A stretch of 60,696 nucleotides of DNA, taken from the NCBI RefSeq assembly GCF_001427985.1, contig NZ_LMSA01000002.1, positions 603,865 through 664,560 of the forward strand. Direction: 5' to 3'. Below, one piece after another: positions 33,619-42,892 of the stretch. The DNA comes from Knoellia sp. Soil729 (GTDB lineage Bacteria; Actinomycetota; Actinomycetes; Actinomycetales; Dermatophilaceae). Position 1 is the first letter of the stretch. Each line of letters opens with the position of its first letter. The notes under the pieces were generated by a model, which saw nothing but the letters and a program-made list of their open reading frames with translations, did no database searches and was not told the DNA's origin. The translations under genes were made by a program, and so were the position numbers.

Positions 33619-34227
33619 TCAGCCGCCCGTGGACATGAGGTGGTGCTGCAGGGTGGGCCCGAGGATGGCGACGATCTCGTCGTCCGACGCCTGCGCCAGC
33701 GCCGGGATCTTCACGACGTAGCGCAGCACGCCCATGCCGATGAGCTGCGCAGCGCCGAGCTCGGCCCGCAGCCCCACCGATGGCACGTCGCCGGGCTCGA
33801 CCCCTTCGCTCAGCCGCTCGATGAGGCGCACGAAGATCTCGCGCCCGACGAACTCGCGCACCATCCGCGCGTGCTCGTCGTTGGCGGCCGCCGCAGCGAA
33901 GAGCGCCGCGAACCGCTCACGACCCACGGGGCTGTCCCACACCGAGAGGAACACGCGGACGAGGGCATCGCCCAGCTCCTCGCGAGGGACGGCCACGAGC
34001 CGGTCGACCAGCTCGCCCGGGTCCGCGGGGAAGGACAGCACCTCGGCGAAGAGCTCGGTCTTGCCGTCGAAGTAGTGGTGGACCAGCTTGGCGTCGACTC
34101 CGGCCTCGCGGGCGATGCCTCTCAGGGAGGTCCCGTCATAGCCGCGCCGCGCGAACTCCGAGCGCGCAGCGGCGATGATCGCCGCCCGCGTGTCCTCTCC
34201 CCCGGGTCTGCGACCCCTCGGGCTCAC
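33619..34227 (-). CDS. TetR-family transcriptional regulator
   Basis: 202 residues. The N-terminal HTH is [51 protein letters not shown], a textbook TetR DNA-binding domain with the HYF turn. The C-terminal ligand domain ([31 protein letters not shown]) resembles the actinobacterial TetR_C subgroup often paired with ABC exporters. GTG 34227 overlaps the upstream gene's stop (GTGA). It precedes the ABC genes by 40 nt, where a palindromic operator lies. Confidence 0.9.
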   Translation of the reverse strand: MSPRGRRPGGEDTRAAIIAAARSEFARRGYDGTSLRGIAREAGVDAKLVHHYFDGKTELFAEVLSFPADPGELVDRLVAVPREELGDALVRVFLSVWDSPVGRERFAALFAAAAANDEHARMVREFVGREIFVRLIERLSEGVEPGDVPSVGLRAELGAAQLIGMGVLRYVVKIPALAQASDDEIVAILGPTLQHHLMSTGG

Positions 34228-35051
34228 GACCCGCCGCCGGTCTCGAGGGCCGCGGCGAGGTGCAGCCGCGAGAACGCCAGGGACTCCGCCAGCGCGACCT
34301 CGCGCTGCTCCACGGAGAGCCGGCGGGTGGAGACCTCGATCACGACGGAACCACCAAAACCGTTGTGCACCAACCAGTCCAGCACCTCGCCACATGGCTG
34401 GGAGCCACGGCCCGGGACGAGGTGCTCGTCCTTCATCGACCCCAGCCCGTCGGCGAGGTGCAGGTGTGCCAGGCGCGGCCCGAGGGCCTCGACCATGGCC
34501 AGGGCATCGGAACCCGCCGTCGCCGTGTGCGAGAGGTCGAGCGTCACGTGGTCATACGGCTGCGGCACCGGGTCCCAGTGCGGGAGGTAGGCCTCGATCT
34601 CCCGGCCACCGACCCGCCACGGGAACATGTTCTCGACGGCGAGGGTGATGCCCGACTCGTGCTCGCGGGTCGCGATGCCGTCGGTGAAGTCGCGGGCGTA
34701 CTCCTTCTGCCACCGGAACGGCGGGTGGAGCACGACCGTCTCGGCACCGACGTCGTGCGCCAGCTCGAGGGAACGGTCCACCTTGCCCCAGGGCTCCGCC
34801 CCGAAGATGCGCTGGCTGATGAGCAACGTCGGCGCGTGGATGGACAGGATCGGTATGCCGTGCAGCTCGGACAGTGCCCTGAGCGCACCTGCCTCCTGGG
34901 TCACCGGGTCGGTCCAGACCATCACCTCCACGCCGTCGTAGCCCAGTCGAGCCGCGTGCTGGAAGGCGGCGGCGCAGTTCTCGGGATAGACGGAGGCGGT
35001 GGACAGGGCCACGGGGATGTCCGGGATGGTCACGGCGTCGCCGGACCCCAT
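34224..35051 (-). CDS. Sugar phosphate isomerase/epimerase-like TIM-barrel protein
   Basis: 275 residues of the AP-endonuclease-2-like barrel: [94 protein letters not shown] and [11 protein letters not shown] carry the His, Glu and Asp metal ligands at strand ends. The homologue next to ppx in M. tuberculosis is Rv0498. Substrate unknown. ATG 35051 lies 13 nt after the ppx stop; GTG 35033 is possible. Confidence 0.85.
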   Translation of the reverse strand: MGSGDAVTIPDIPVALSTASVYPENCAAAFQHAARLGYDGVEVMVWTDPVTQEAGALRALSELHGIPILSIHAPTLLISQRIFGAEPWGKVDRSLELAHDVGAETVVLHPPFRWQKEYARDFTDGIATREHESGITLAVENMFPWRVGGREIEAYLPHWDPVPQPYDHVTLDLSHTATAGSDALAMVEALGPRLAHLHLADGLGSMKDEHLVPGRGSQPCGEVLDWLVHNGFGGSVVIEVSTRRLSVEQREVALAESLAFSRLHLAAALETGGGS

Positions 35052-35064
35052 CACTGACCGCCCA

Positions 35065-35991
35065 TCAGTGCATCCCGTCGAGCCTGCGCAGGATGATGCC
35101 CTCGCGCATCGCCCACGGGCAGATCTCGATGCGGTCGAGCCCGAGGAGGTCCATCGTCGCCGAGGCCACGAGCCCTCCGGCGAGCAGCTGGTGGGCACGC
35201 GACGACGACACGCCCGGGAGTGAGCTGCGCTGTGCCGCAGTCATTCCCGAGATCGTGGGCAGGATCTCATCGAGAGCCGCGCGCTCGAGGAAACGGACGG
35301 CATACATGCCCTCCGAGCTCGGAGCGGCGCCGGTGATCCGGGCGAGCGAACGCATGGTCTTCGATGTGCCGACGACACGGTCGGCCGCCCCGGCCTTGGT
35401 GAGGGGCCGCAGCTGGCGCGCGATCGTCGCGCGGACGTGGGTGCGGGCAGCGCGCACCGCCTCGACCCCGGGCGGGTCGCCGAGCAGGTGCTCACGGGTG
35501 ACGCGACCGGCGCCAAGCGGCAGGGAGATGGCGACGTCAGGATCCTCGTCCATGCCCTGCGCGATCTCGAGGGAGCCACCACCGATGTCGGCGACGAGGA
35601 GCGTGCCGGCCGACCAGCCGAGCCAGCGCCTGGCTGCGAGGAAGGTCAGTCGCGCCTCGTCCTCGCCCGACAGCACGTCGAGCACCACGCCCGTGCGCTC
35701 CTTGACCTCACTGAGGACGTCGTCGCCGTTGGGCGCCTCACGGATCGCGCTCGTGACGAAGCCCATGAGGTCCTCGACGCCCTGGTCCTCGGCGACGACG
35801 AGGCACTCCGCGACGAAGTCCGCCAGCTGCTCGCGCCCCGCGTCGTCGATCTCACCGGTGTCGGTCACGTGCTCCGAGAGGCGCAGCTCACGCTTGTGCG
35901 AGCTCGTCGGGAGCGGTTGGGCGCCGAGGTGCGCGTCCACGACGAGGAGGTGCACGGTGTTGGAACCCACATCGATGACCCCGAGCCGCAT
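35065..35991 (-). CDS. ppx: Exopolyphosphatase / pppGpp phosphohydrolase (Ppx/GppA)
   Basis: 308 residues of the actin-like Ppx/GppA fold. [21 protein letters not shown] is the phosphate-1 motif; [18 protein letters not shown] and [15 protein letters not shown] the catalytic Glu and phosphate-2 region; [16 protein letters not shown] the adenosine-like motif. The single short domain pair is like mycobacterial Ppx1, which hydrolyses short-chain polyphosphate. ATG 35991 is leaderless by its -10. It is divergent from the Cys-rich gene, 40 nt away. Confidence 0.92.
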   Translation of the reverse strand: MRLGVIDVGSNTVHLLVVDAHLGAQPLPTSSHKRELRLSEHVTDTGEIDDAGREQLADFVAECLVVAEDQGVEDLMGFVTSAIREAPNGDDVLSEVKERTGVVLDVLSGEDEARLTFLAARRWLGWSAGTLLVADIGGGSLEIAQGMDEDPDVAISLPLGAGRVTREHLLGDPPGVEAVRAARTHVRATIARQLRPLTKAGAADRVVGTSKTMRSLARITGAAPSSEGMYAVRFLERAALDEILPTISGMTAAQRSSLPGVSSSRAHQLLAGGLVASATMDLLGLDRIEICPWAMREGIILRRLDGMH

Positions 35992-35997
35992 GGGTCC

Positions 35998-36003
35998 ACG
36001 GTA
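35998..36003 (-). promoter_or_regulatory. -10 hexamer of leaderless ppx
   Basis: TACCGT on the minus strand, 6 nt before ATG 35991. Confidence 0.5.
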
Positions 36004-36019
36004 GTCGGCGCGCTCGACA

Positions 36020-36025
36020 TAGGCT
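36020..36025 (+). promoter_or_regulatory. -10 hexamer of the leaderless Cys-rich gene
   Basis: TAGGCT, 6 nt before GTG 36032. With the ppx -10 it makes back-to-back promoters only 16 nt apart, so the -35 regions overlap the opposite promoter. Confidence 0.5.
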
Positions 36026-36031
36026 GAGCCA

Positions 36032-36847
36032 GTGGCTGAGACCCCGCTCGACATCCCCCGCACGTGGGTGGAGTTCCCCGACCCCGCGGACCCCGCCCAA
36101 CGCTTCCGCTGCGACCTCACCTGGCTGACGTCACGGTGGACCTGCATCTTCGGGTCCGGCTGTGAGGGCATCTATGCCGACCAGCCCGACGCCGGCTGCT
36201 GCACCCTCGGCGCCCACTTCTCCGACGACGACGACCTGCGGCGCGTGGCCGCGATCGTCGAGGAGCTCGGTGAGGACGAGTGGCAGATGCGCCCCGACAG
36301 GAAGAACCCGACCAAGGTCTCGGCGTGGACCGAGCTCGAGGACGGCGCCCGCAAGACCAAAGTCGTCGACGGCGCCTGCATCTTCCACAACCGGCCCGGC
36401 TTCCCCGCCGGCACCGGCTGCGCGCTGCACCAGCACGCGGTCCTCACCGGCCAGCCTCCGCACACCCAGAAGCCGGACGTCTGCTGGCAGCTGCCCATCC
36501 GGCGGACCTTTCGCACGGTCGAGCTGCCCGACGACACGAGCTACCTCGAGGTGTCGATCGGCGAGTACGACCGTCGCGGGTGGGGCCCGGGCGGCCACGA
36601 CCTCGACTGGTACTGCTCGGGCAACCCCGAGGCGCACGTCGGCGCCGAGCCGGTCTATCGCAGCAACCGCGCCGAGCTCGTCGAGCTCATGGGTCAGGGC
36701 GGCTACGACGAGCTGGTCGTGCGCTGTGAGGCCCACCTCGCGACGGTCAAGGCGCTGCGCAGTCCAGCCGCCCGCCGGCTCCTCCCCTTGTTCGTGCACC
36801 CGGCGACGATCGCGGCCGGCACGCCACCCCTGCGCAAGGGCCACTGA
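36032..36847 (+). CDS. Conserved cysteine-rich protein of unknown function
   Basis: 271 residues. The N-terminal third is rich in cysteine: C27, C38, C44, C56, C57, with the pattern [15 protein letters not shown]...GCCTLGAHF, and more follow in [27 protein letters not shown] and [11 protein letters not shown]. Such a set of Cys and His suggests a metal or Fe-S cluster site, as in YkgJ-type proteins, but I cannot assign the family. No signal peptide or membrane segment is present. GTG 36032 is leaderless. It shares a short divergent promoter region with ppx and converges on nadC. Confidence 0.75.
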   Translation: MAETPLDIPRTWVEFPDPADPAQRFRCDLTWLTSRWTCIFGSGCEGIYADQPDAGCCTLGAHFSDDDDLRRVAAIVEELGEDEWQMRPDRKNPTKVSAWTELEDGARKTKVVDGACIFHNRPGFPAGTGCALHQHAVLTGQPPHTQKPDVCWQLPIRRTFRTVELPDDTSYLEVSIGEYDRRGWGPGGHDLDWYCSGNPEAHVGAEPVYRSNRAELVELMGQGGYDELVVRCEAHLATVKALRSPAARRLLPLFVHPATIAAGTPPLRKGH

Positions 36848-36856
36848 GCACCACGG

Positions 36857-37750
36857 TCAGGGACGCAGGTCCAGCGCAACGTCGAGGATGGGCGAGGAGT
36901 GCGTCAGCCCACCGACGCTGAGGTAGTCGACACCCGTGGCGGCATAGTCCGCAGCCACCTCGAGGGTCAGACCACCCGTGGCCTCGAGCTCCACCGTCTC
37001 GCCCGTGGCCCGCACCGCCTCCACCGTCGCGCGCAGCATCTCCGTGGACATGTTGTCGCACAACAGGAACCGCGCACCCGCCTCGACCGACTCGAGCGCC
37101 TCGGCCGTCGTGGTCACCTCGACCTGGACGGGGACCTCTGGGAACTGCCGACGAACGGCGGCGTATGCCGCGTGGAGACTTCCCGCGGCCAGCTTGTGGT
37201 TGTCCTTGATCATGGCGACGTCGTACAGGCCCATGCGCTTGTTGGTGCCGCCGCCGGCACGCACGGCGAACTTCTCGAGGGACCGCAGTCCCGGCGTCGT
37301 CTTGCGCGTATCGAGCACCATGGCCCCGGAGCCCTCGAGGGCGTCGGCCCACCGGCGGGTGTGGGTGGCGATGCCGGAGAGCCGGCTGACGATGTTGAGG
37401 AGCGTGCGCTCCCCCGTGAGCGTGACGCGGGTCGAGCCCGAGAGCTCTGCGATGACGTCACCACGGGCGACCCGGTCGCCGTCGGCAAGCCTGAGGTCGA
37501 CCGTGACGGGCGCGGCCGCAAGGCGCTGCGCGACCTCCCTCAGCGTGAGGGCGATGACCTCGACACCGGCGACGACGCCGTCCTCCCGGGCGACCACCGC
37601 CCCATCGGACGTCTGGTCGGCGGGGATCGTCGCGGTGGTCGTCACGTCGACACCGTCGGCACCCCCGAGGTCCTCGTCGAGGGCGCCGGTGACGACGCGA
37701 CGAGCGTCAGCCAGCGGGAAGGCGAGGTCAGGAGCCGAGGGCGAGCTCAC
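36857..37750 (-). CDS. nadC: Nicotinate-nucleotide pyrophosphorylase (carboxylating)
   Basis: A 297-residue quinolinate phosphoribosyltransferase. ERTLLNIVSRLSGIATHTRRW, VLDTRKTTPGLRSLEKFAVRAGGGTNKRMGL and VQVEVTTTAEALE are signature segments; the barrel ends with ELEATGGLTLEVAADYAATGVDYLSVGGLTHS. It makes nicotinate mononucleotide from quinolinate. Its start overlaps the nadB stop, so the two are co-translated; nadA is not seen in the window. Confidence 0.95.
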   Translation of the reverse strand: MSSPSAPDLAFPLADARRVVTGALDEDLGGADGVDVTTTATIPADQTSDGAVVAREDGVVAGVEVIALTLREVAQRLAAAPVTVDLRLADGDRVARGDVIAELSGSTRVTLTGERTLLNIVSRLSGIATHTRRWADALEGSGAMVLDTRKTTPGLRSLEKFAVRAGGGTNKRMGLYDVAMIKDNHKLAAGSLHAAYAAVRRQFPEVPVQVEVTTTAEALESVEAGARFLLCDNMSTEMLRATVEAVRATGETVELEATGGLTLEVAADYAATGVDYLSVGGLTHSSPILDVALDLRP

Positions 37751-39483
37751 GGCATACTCCGTTCGGTCACGGTGAGGGAGCGGTCAGGTGCGACGACGAC
37801 GCTCTGGCGCACCAGCCAGCGGGCGTCGTCGCGCTCGGGGAAGTCGCTGCGCACGTGGCCGCCGCGGGTCTCCTCGCGGCGGGAGGCCAGCTCGGTGAGC
37901 ACTTGCGCGAGGTGCAGGAGGTTGGTCGTCTCCCAGGTCCTCGGTCCCGGCTCCGCCGTCGAGGGCGGCAACCCGGCCAGCTCACCGAGGGTGGCGGCGG
38001 TGGCGGCGGTCGACGCGGTCGAGCGCACCGGGCCCGAGCCGGTCGTCATGGCCCTCTGCACGGTCAGGCGCTGCGAGTGGTCGAGGAGGGCGCCCTCCCC
38101 GCGGTTGGGTCCACCAGCGCGGGCAGGCGTCGAGGGCGCGGTGGCCTCGGGCAGCTTCCCCGACGCGATGCGCGCGGGGATGTCGGAGGCGATGCGGCTC
38201 GCGAACACCAGGCCCTCGAGGAGGCTGTTGGAGGCGAGCCGGTTGGCGCCGTGGACGCCGGTGCACGAGCACTCCCCGCAGGCGTAGAGGCCCGGGAGGG
38301 ACGACCGCCCCCACAGGTCGGTCTCGATGCCGCCCGACGCGTAGTGCTGCGCCGGCGCCACGGGCAGCAGGTCGCTCGCCGGGTCGAAGCGCAGCGATCG
38401 GCACGACGCGACGATCGAGGGGAAGCGCTCCTGGAGGAACGCAGCCCCGAGGTGGCGTGCGTCGAGGAAGACATGGTCGGTGCCCTGCTCACGCATCGTC
38501 TCGAGGATGGCGCGGGCCACGACGTCGCGGGGGGCCAGGTCGGCGAGCTCGTGGCGGCCCTCCATGATCCGTCGACCCGTGCCGTCGACGAGGAAGGCTC
38601 CCTCGCCGCGCACCGCCTCGGAGATGAGCGGCTGCTGACCGGTCGACCCCTCACCGAGGAAGAGCACGGTCGGGTGGAACTGGATGAACTCGAGGTCGGT
38701 GATGCGCGCGCCCGCCCGCAAAGCCGCCGCCATGCCGTCGCCGGTCGCGACGGGTGGGTTCGTCGTGGACGTGTAGATCTGGCCGAGCCCGCCAGTGGCC
38801 AGGACGACGGCCCGGGCATGGGCGGCGCCCACGCCGTCCAGCTGCCCCTCGCCGATGACGTGGAGCGTCACCCCGTTGACGCGGCCAGCCCCGTCGTCGA
38901 GCAGGTCGACGACGAGCGCGTGCTCCACGACCTCGATGCCCGGGTCGTCCCGGACGCGGTCGAGCGCGGCGATGAGAGCGCGGGAGATCTCGCGCCCGGT
39001 GGCATCGCCGCCCGCGTGGGCGATGCGGTCGCGGTGGTGCCCACCCTCGCGGGTCAGCTTGATCTCACCCTCGGCGTCGCGGTCGAACTCGGCGCCGAGG
39101 GCGACGAGCTGGCGCACCCGCCTGGGACCCTCGGTGACCAGCGCCTCGACGGCGTCGCGGTCACACAGTCCGACACCGGCGACCAGCGTGTCTTCGAGGT
39201 GCTCCTCCGGGGAGTCCTCGGGGTCCAGGGCGGCCGCGATGCCGCCCTGCGCCCACGCTGTCGAGCCCTCGTCCAGGACCGTCTTGGTGACCAGGAGGAC
39301 CCTGTCCACCCTCTCGCGCAGTCGCAGCGCGCAGGTCAGCCCGGCGATGCCCGAGCCGACGACGATGACGTCAGCGGACGTCGTCCACCCGGGGGCAGGC
39401 GCGGCGAGCGCACGCGGAAGCCGCACGCCCGCGGGGGCACCCGGCATACCGGCGGTGTCGGAACCCGGAGGGGTCGCGCTCAC
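37747..39483 (-). CDS. nadB: L-aspartate oxidase
   Basis: A 578-residue flavoprotein that oxidises aspartate to iminoaspartate for NAD synthesis. [21 protein letters not shown] is the FAD motif; [42 protein letters not shown] and [47 protein letters not shown] are family blocks; [15 protein letters not shown] lies in the C-terminal domain. Its start overlaps the panD stop, joining the NAD and pantothenate genes into one minus-strand unit. Confidence 0.95.
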   Translation of the reverse strand: MSATPPGSDTAGMPGAPAGVRLPRALAAPAPGWTTSADVIVVGSGIAGLTCALRLRERVDRVLLVTKTVLDEGSTAWAQGGIAAALDPEDSPEEHLEDTLVAGVGLCDRDAVEALVTEGPRRVRQLVALGAEFDRDAEGEIKLTREGGHHRDRIAHAGGDATGREISRALIAALDRVRDDPGIEVVEHALVVDLLDDGAGRVNGVTLHVIGEGQLDGVGAAHARAVVLATGGLGQIYTSTTNPPVATGDGMAAALRAGARITDLEFIQFHPTVLFLGEGSTGQQPLISEAVRGEGAFLVDGTGRRIMEGRHELADLAPRDVVARAILETMREQGTDHVFLDARHLGAAFLQERFPSIVASCRSLRFDPASDLLPVAPAQHYASGGIETDLWGRSSLPGLYACGECSCTGVHGANRLASNSLLEGLVFASRIASDIPARIASGKLPEATAPSTPARAGGPNRGEGALLDHSQRLTVQRAMTTGSGPVRSTASTAATAATLGELAGLPPSTAEPGPRTWETTNLLHLAQVLTELASRREETRGGHVRSDFPERDDARWLVRQSVVVAPDRSLTVTERSMP

Positions 39484-39905
39484 CCGTGCGAGCGCTTGGT
39501 CACGGCCGACGTCATGAGCCCGTAGCCCTCGGGCACGTCTCCGCCGTCGTCACCGACCTCGACGATCCTGTTGTCCTTGTCGACGAAGACCACGTGCGGC
39601 TCGTGGGCACGCGCGTCCTCGTCGGACATCGAGGCGTAGGCGATGATGATGACCGTGTCGCCGGGGCTGATGAGGCGGGCTGCCGCGCCGTTGATGCACA
39701 GGATGCCCGAGCCGCGTTCGCCCTCGATGGCATAGGTCGTGAGGCGGTTGCCGTTGTCCACGTCCACGACGTCGACCTGCTGGCCGGGGAGCAGGTCGGC
39801 CGCCTCCATGAGGTCGAGGTCGATCGTCAGCGAACCGACGTAGTGCAGGTCGGCCTGCGTCACCGTCGCACGGTGGATCTTGCTGTGCAGCATGTAGCGA
39901 TACAT
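39480..39905 (-). CDS. panD: Aspartate 1-decarboxylase
   Basis: 141 residues. The pyruvoyl enzyme is cut between Gly24 and Ser25 in [21 protein letters not shown]; Lys9 ([11 protein letters not shown]) and [18 protein letters not shown], with IIIAYASMS, complete the double-psi barrel. It supplies beta-alanine to PanC encoded next to it. ATG 39905 has AGGAG 8 nt upstream; the longer frame to 39947 is rejected because the family begins MYRYML or similar. Confidence 0.95.
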   Translation of the reverse strand: MYRYMLHSKIHRATVTQADLHYVGSLTIDLDLMEAADLLPGQQVDVVDVDNGNRLTTYAIEGERGSGILCINGAAARLISPGDTVIIIAYASMSDEDARAHEPHVVFVDKDNRIVEVGDDGGDVPEGYGLMTSAVTKRSHG

Positions 39906-39943
39906 GGGTGGAGCTCCTGGTGGGGTGCCGGTGGGATGGCCGG

Positions 39944-40906
39944 TCACGTGGCCGGACGAGCGGGGATGCCCGGGGTGACGGACTGCGAGAAGACGTCGAG
40001 TCTCCCACCGCCCGGGCCCACGAGGATCGGGGTGTTGTCGATGAGCCGGGTCGTGCCGACCTTGGCGGCGATCGCGAGCAGGGCCTCACCGCGGTACCAC
40101 TCGGGGACGTCCTGCAGCGTGCTCGGGTGGACGAGGACGAGGTAGTCGACGAGGGCGAGCGGCTCGGCGACGAGGACCTCGCGTGCCGCTCGACGGATCG
40201 CCGACGGACCGTATGCCGCCTGGTCGGCTCCCGCGGTGAGGGCGCGGCTCAGGCACAGGGCGACCTCGCGGTCGGACTCGGTGAGGTAGGTGTTGCGGCT
40301 GCTCAGGGCCAGGCCGTCGGGCTCGCGGACGGTCGGCACCGACACCACCTCGACCGGGAAGTCGAGGTCGCGGGCCATGCGGCGGATGAGCAGGAGCTGC
40401 TGGGCGTCCTTCTGGCCGAAGAAGGCCCGGGTGGCGCCGGTGAGGTGCAGCAGCTTGCCGACGACGGTCAGGACACCGTCGAAGTGGCCGGGGCGCGACT
40501 TGCCCTCGAGGACGTCGCCCAGGGGGCCCGCCGAGACACGCACGCCCGGGTCCCCGTCGGGATAGACGACGTCGGGGGTCGGGGCGAAGACGATGTCGAC
40601 CCCCTCGGCCGTGGCGATCTGCAGGTCATCGTCGAACGTGCGCGGGTAGCGCGACAGGTCCTCCTTGGGCCCGAACTGCAGCGGGTTGAGGAAGATCGTG
40701 AGGATGAGGTGGTCGGCGGAGCGGCGCGCCTCCCGGAGGAGCTGGGCGTGGCCCTCGTGCAGGGCGCCCATGGTCATGACCACGGCGACGTCCCTGCCGG
40801 TGAGGTCGCCGCGGGCAGCGCGCAGCTCGTCGCGGGTGCTCGCGATGACCGGTGTCGCGGTGAGCCGTTCAGCCGCTTGAGCTTCGGTCACTTCGGCTTG
40901 TGTCAC
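39944..40906 (-). CDS. panC: Pantothenate synthetase
   Basis: 320 residues. [20 protein letters not shown] is the HIGH-like ATP motif, [20 protein letters not shown] the substrate loop, [16 protein letters not shown] and [16 protein letters not shown] the KMSKS-like region. It ligates pantoate and beta-alanine. GTG 40906 overlaps the DUF2520 gene stop. The panC-panD order with the DUF2520 gene upstream is a conserved actinobacterial set; panB is absent here. Confidence 0.95.
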   Translation of the reverse strand: MTQAEVTEAQAAERLTATPVIASTRDELRAARGDLTGRDVAVVMTMGALHEGHAQLLREARRSADHLILTIFLNPLQFGPKEDLSRYPRTFDDDLQIATAEGVDIVFAPTPDVVYPDGDPGVRVSAGPLGDVLEGKSRPGHFDGVLTVVGKLLHLTGATRAFFGQKDAQQLLLIRRMARDLDFPVEVVSVPTVREPDGLALSSRNTYLTESDREVALCLSRALTAGADQAAYGPSAIRRAAREVLVAEPLALVDYLVLVHPSTLQDVPEWYRGEALLAIAAKVGTTRLIDNTPILVGPGGGRLDVFSQSVTPGIPARPAT

Positions 40907-41799
40907 GAGGCGGGCTCCTGGTGCTCCGGGTCGGCGAGGGTGTCGAGCAGTGGTTCGGCGGCCGCCGACTGGAGCCGGCCGCTCTCGAGCGCACGCACCG
41001 CGGTGGCGCGGGCCAGGGCGACGTAGGTCGTCCTGATCTCGGGCGAGATCCGCTCCAGCTCCCGAAGGTGCGTGCCCACGGTACTCACATCTCCGCGGGC
41101 GACGGGACCAGTGAGCGCTGCGTCACCGAGGCGCAGCGCGTTGTCGAGGGCTGCCCTGGCGAGGGGCCCGAGGACGGCTCGCGGCTGTTCGACCCCGGCG
41201 GCCACGAGGACCTCCATCGCCTCGGCGACGAGGGTCACGAGGTGGTTGGAGCCGTGGGCGAGGGCCGCGTGGTAGGCCGCGCGCTGGCCCTCGGCCACCC
41301 ACACGGGCTCACCACCCATCTCGACGACGAGCGCCTCGGCCATGGGCCGCAGGGCCTCGGGGCCGGTCACCCCGAAGGCGCAGTCCTCGAGGCGGCCGAG
41401 GTCGAGGGCGGTGCCCGTGAAGGTCATCGCCGGGTGGATGGCGACGGGCAGGATGTGGGAGCCGAGCGCAGGCCGCAGCACGTCGGCGCCGTAGCGCCCA
41501 CTCGTGTGGACCACGATCTGGCCCGCCTGCCAGGTGTCGGTCGCCGTCAGCCCCGAGACGAGCTCGGGCAGGGCGTCGTCGGGGACGGCGAGGAGCACGA
41601 GGTCGGCGCCGTCGATGACGCCGGGCACGTCCTTGAGCGGGACCCCCGGCAGCAGCGCGGCGGCACGCTCACGACTGGCGTCGCTGACGGCATACGCGGC
41701 CTGGATGTGGTGTCCCGCACGTGCGAGGGCGGCAGCGAGAACGGCACCCACCCGACCCGCACCGATCAACCCGATGGACAGGCGCGCTGGATGGGTCAC
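40903..41799 (-). CDS. Rossmann + DUF2520 domain protein (PanE-like)
   Basis: 298 residues. LSIGLIGAGRVGAVLAAALARAGH is the NAD(P)-binding motif; VVHTSGRYGADVL and LPVAIHPAMTFTG are typical; the C-terminal helical DUF2520 domain runs from about residue 160. Its steady place before panC in actinobacteria suggests that it supplies pantoate by reducing ketopantoate, but this is inference. GTG 41799 has TAGGTT 6 nt upstream. Confidence 0.85.
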   Translation of the reverse strand: MTHPARLSIGLIGAGRVGAVLAAALARAGHHIQAAYAVSDASRERAAALLPGVPLKDVPGVIDGADLVLLAVPDDALPELVSGLTATDTWQAGQIVVHTSGRYGADVLRPALGSHILPVAIHPAMTFTGTALDLGRLEDCAFGVTGPEALRPMAEALVVEMGGEPVWVAEGQRAAYHAALAHGSNHLVTLVAEAMEVLVAAGVEQPRAVLGPLARAALDNALRLGDAALTGPVARGDVSTVGTHLRELERISPEIRTTYVALARATAVRALESGRLQSAAAEPLLDTLADPEHQEPAS

Positions 41800-41805
41800 G
41801 CCTCA

Positions 41806-41811
41806 AACCTA
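41806..41811 (-). promoter_or_regulatory. -10 hexamer of the pan-nad operon
   Basis: TAGGTT on the minus strand, 6 nt before GTG 41799, immediately downstream of palindrome copy 1. This is the only promoter I see for the DUF2520-panC-panD-nadB-nadC unit. Confidence 0.5.
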
Positions 41812-41812
41812 A

Positions 41813-41862
41813 GCCTTGTGTGCCCCAGCGCGAGTCAGAGGTCGCGCTCAGGCACACAAGGC
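41813..41862. repeat. 50-bp palindromic element, copy 1
   Basis: GCCTTGTGTGCC (41813-41824), a 2-nt bulge, AGCGCGA (41827-41833), 8-nt loop, TCGCGCT (41842-41848), 2 nt, GGCACACAAGGC (41851-41862). Both stems, 12 and 7 bp, are perfect. The stop codon of the nuclease gene (41848-41850) lies inside. It is almost identical to copy 2 at 42840-42889, in reverse orientation judged by the bulges. Confidence 0.85.
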
Positions 41863-42771
41863 GCCGAGTCCGAGGGCCCGGAGGTCTGCCGCGAGCTGGA
41901 ACGGCTCGTCCCTGACCTCGCGAGACGTGCAGCGGACCACGACCCGGCCCGGCGTGGTGAGACCGCGCTGGCGCTGGATGTCGTCCTCCCAGTGCTCCAC
42001 GTCCATGTGGAAGGCTCCGTCCACCTCCATGACGAGAACCCGGCCGTCGGGGAGCTCCCACTCGCAGTCTGTGTATCGCCACTTCCCCGACCGGTCCTTG
42101 CGGCGCTTCTGGCGTGTCGGCAGGGGCAAGCCGTAGTCGACACACATGCGCGTCACATCGACCTCGGCCAGCGACTGTGCTCCGCCCTCGAACTCGGTCA
42201 GGAGGACACGAAACCGAGGCGCTCGACGAAGTGGCTTCATGCGTTCGAGCTGCTGACGCAGCGCCGCCGGTGTCGTCAGGCGTTGTTGGACCACGGCCGC
42301 CAACAACCCTTGGGACGTGCGCCAGCCCGGCTCGTAGGCTGCCTGCAGCAGCGCCGCTGGCTCGACCCGGGCCATGGGCAGCGTGTGGTTCTTCGCGTGC
42401 CAGACGTCCAGGGGTCTGCGGGTACGGAACCAGTTGATGCCCTCCAGCGGCTCGAGGTGCTCCTCGTCATCCACCAGGATGGTGAGGTCGTCGCGAGGCC
42501 AGTTCTTGAGGCCCTGGAACTCGAGGGACGAGTAGCCACCCACGATCGCCGGCGGCCCAGCATGGAGCACTCCCAGCCATGCACGCTGCTCGCGGGTCAA
42601 CTCACCTGTGAAGGTGCTGACCACAACAGAGCTCCGCTCGGCCCACCGCTGCGCTCGAATGTTGGCGGCCACCTGGTCCCTGTTGACGCCCAGCCGCCGG
42701 ACCTGCCGACGCGCCAACATGCCGCCTTGCGCCTGCGCCAGGGCGAGCAACCCAGTGGGAAGTCGGCTCAT
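41848..42771 (-). CDS. AbiEi-type winged-helix + DUF559 nuclease-like protein flanked by palindromes
   Basis: 307 residues from ATG 42771 (MSRLPTGLLALAQAQGG). The N-terminal winged helix is GGMLARRQVRRLGVNRDQVAANIRAQRW. The C-terminal part has SLAEVDVTRMCVDYGLPLPTRQ, TDCEWELPDGRVLVMEVDGAFH and RQRGLTTPGRVVVRCTSREV, the same PD-(D/E)XK-like E...D...E-V-D pattern as the 8898 gene. The two proteins are clearly paralogous in layout but distant in sequence. The longer frame to 42882 runs through a palindrome and is rejected. No partner toxin, methylase or integrase is adjacent. Function unknown. Confidence 0.82.
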   Translation of the reverse strand: MSRLPTGLLALAQAQGGMLARRQVRRLGVNRDQVAANIRAQRWAERSSVVVSTFTGELTREQRAWLGVLHAGPPAIVGGYSSLEFQGLKNWPRDDLTILVDDEEHLEPLEGINWFRTRRPLDVWHAKNHTLPMARVEPAALLQAAYEPGWRTSQGLLAAVVQQRLTTPAALRQQLERMKPLRRAPRFRVLLTEFEGGAQSLAEVDVTRMCVDYGLPLPTRQKRRKDRSGKWRYTDCEWELPDGRVLVMEVDGAFHMDVEHWEDDIQRQRGLTTPGRVVVRCTSREVRDEPFQLAADLRALGLGALCA

Positions 42772-42839
42772 GAAGACAGATCGTGCCCAATTTCGACATG
42801 TCGACCGCGGGGTCATCCACAGGCCTCGCCTCACCCCTC

Positions 42840-42889
42840 GCCTTGTGTGCCTGAGCGCGAGGTATAGGTCGCGCTGGGGCACACAAGGC
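42840..42889. repeat. 50-bp palindromic element, copy 2
   Basis: Same stems as copy 1: GCCTTGTGTGCC (42840-42851), AGCGCGA (42854-42860), TCGCGCT (42869-42875), GGCACACAAGGC (42878-42889). Only the bulges and the 8-nt loop (GGTATAGG) differ from copy 1. TATAGG in the loop resembles a -10 for the methyltransferase gene 4 nt downstream. Confidence 0.85.
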
Positions 42890-42892
42890 AGG

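Noticed and set aside
40900-42867. A 655-codon + strand frame across the DUF2520 gene and the nuclease gene
   Set aside because: Runs antisense through two genes and a palindrome with no recognisable domain.
42772-42882. N-terminal extension of the AbiEi/DUF559 protein to 42882
   Set aside because: It would be translated from the palindrome itself; the winged-helix domain starts right after ATG 42771.
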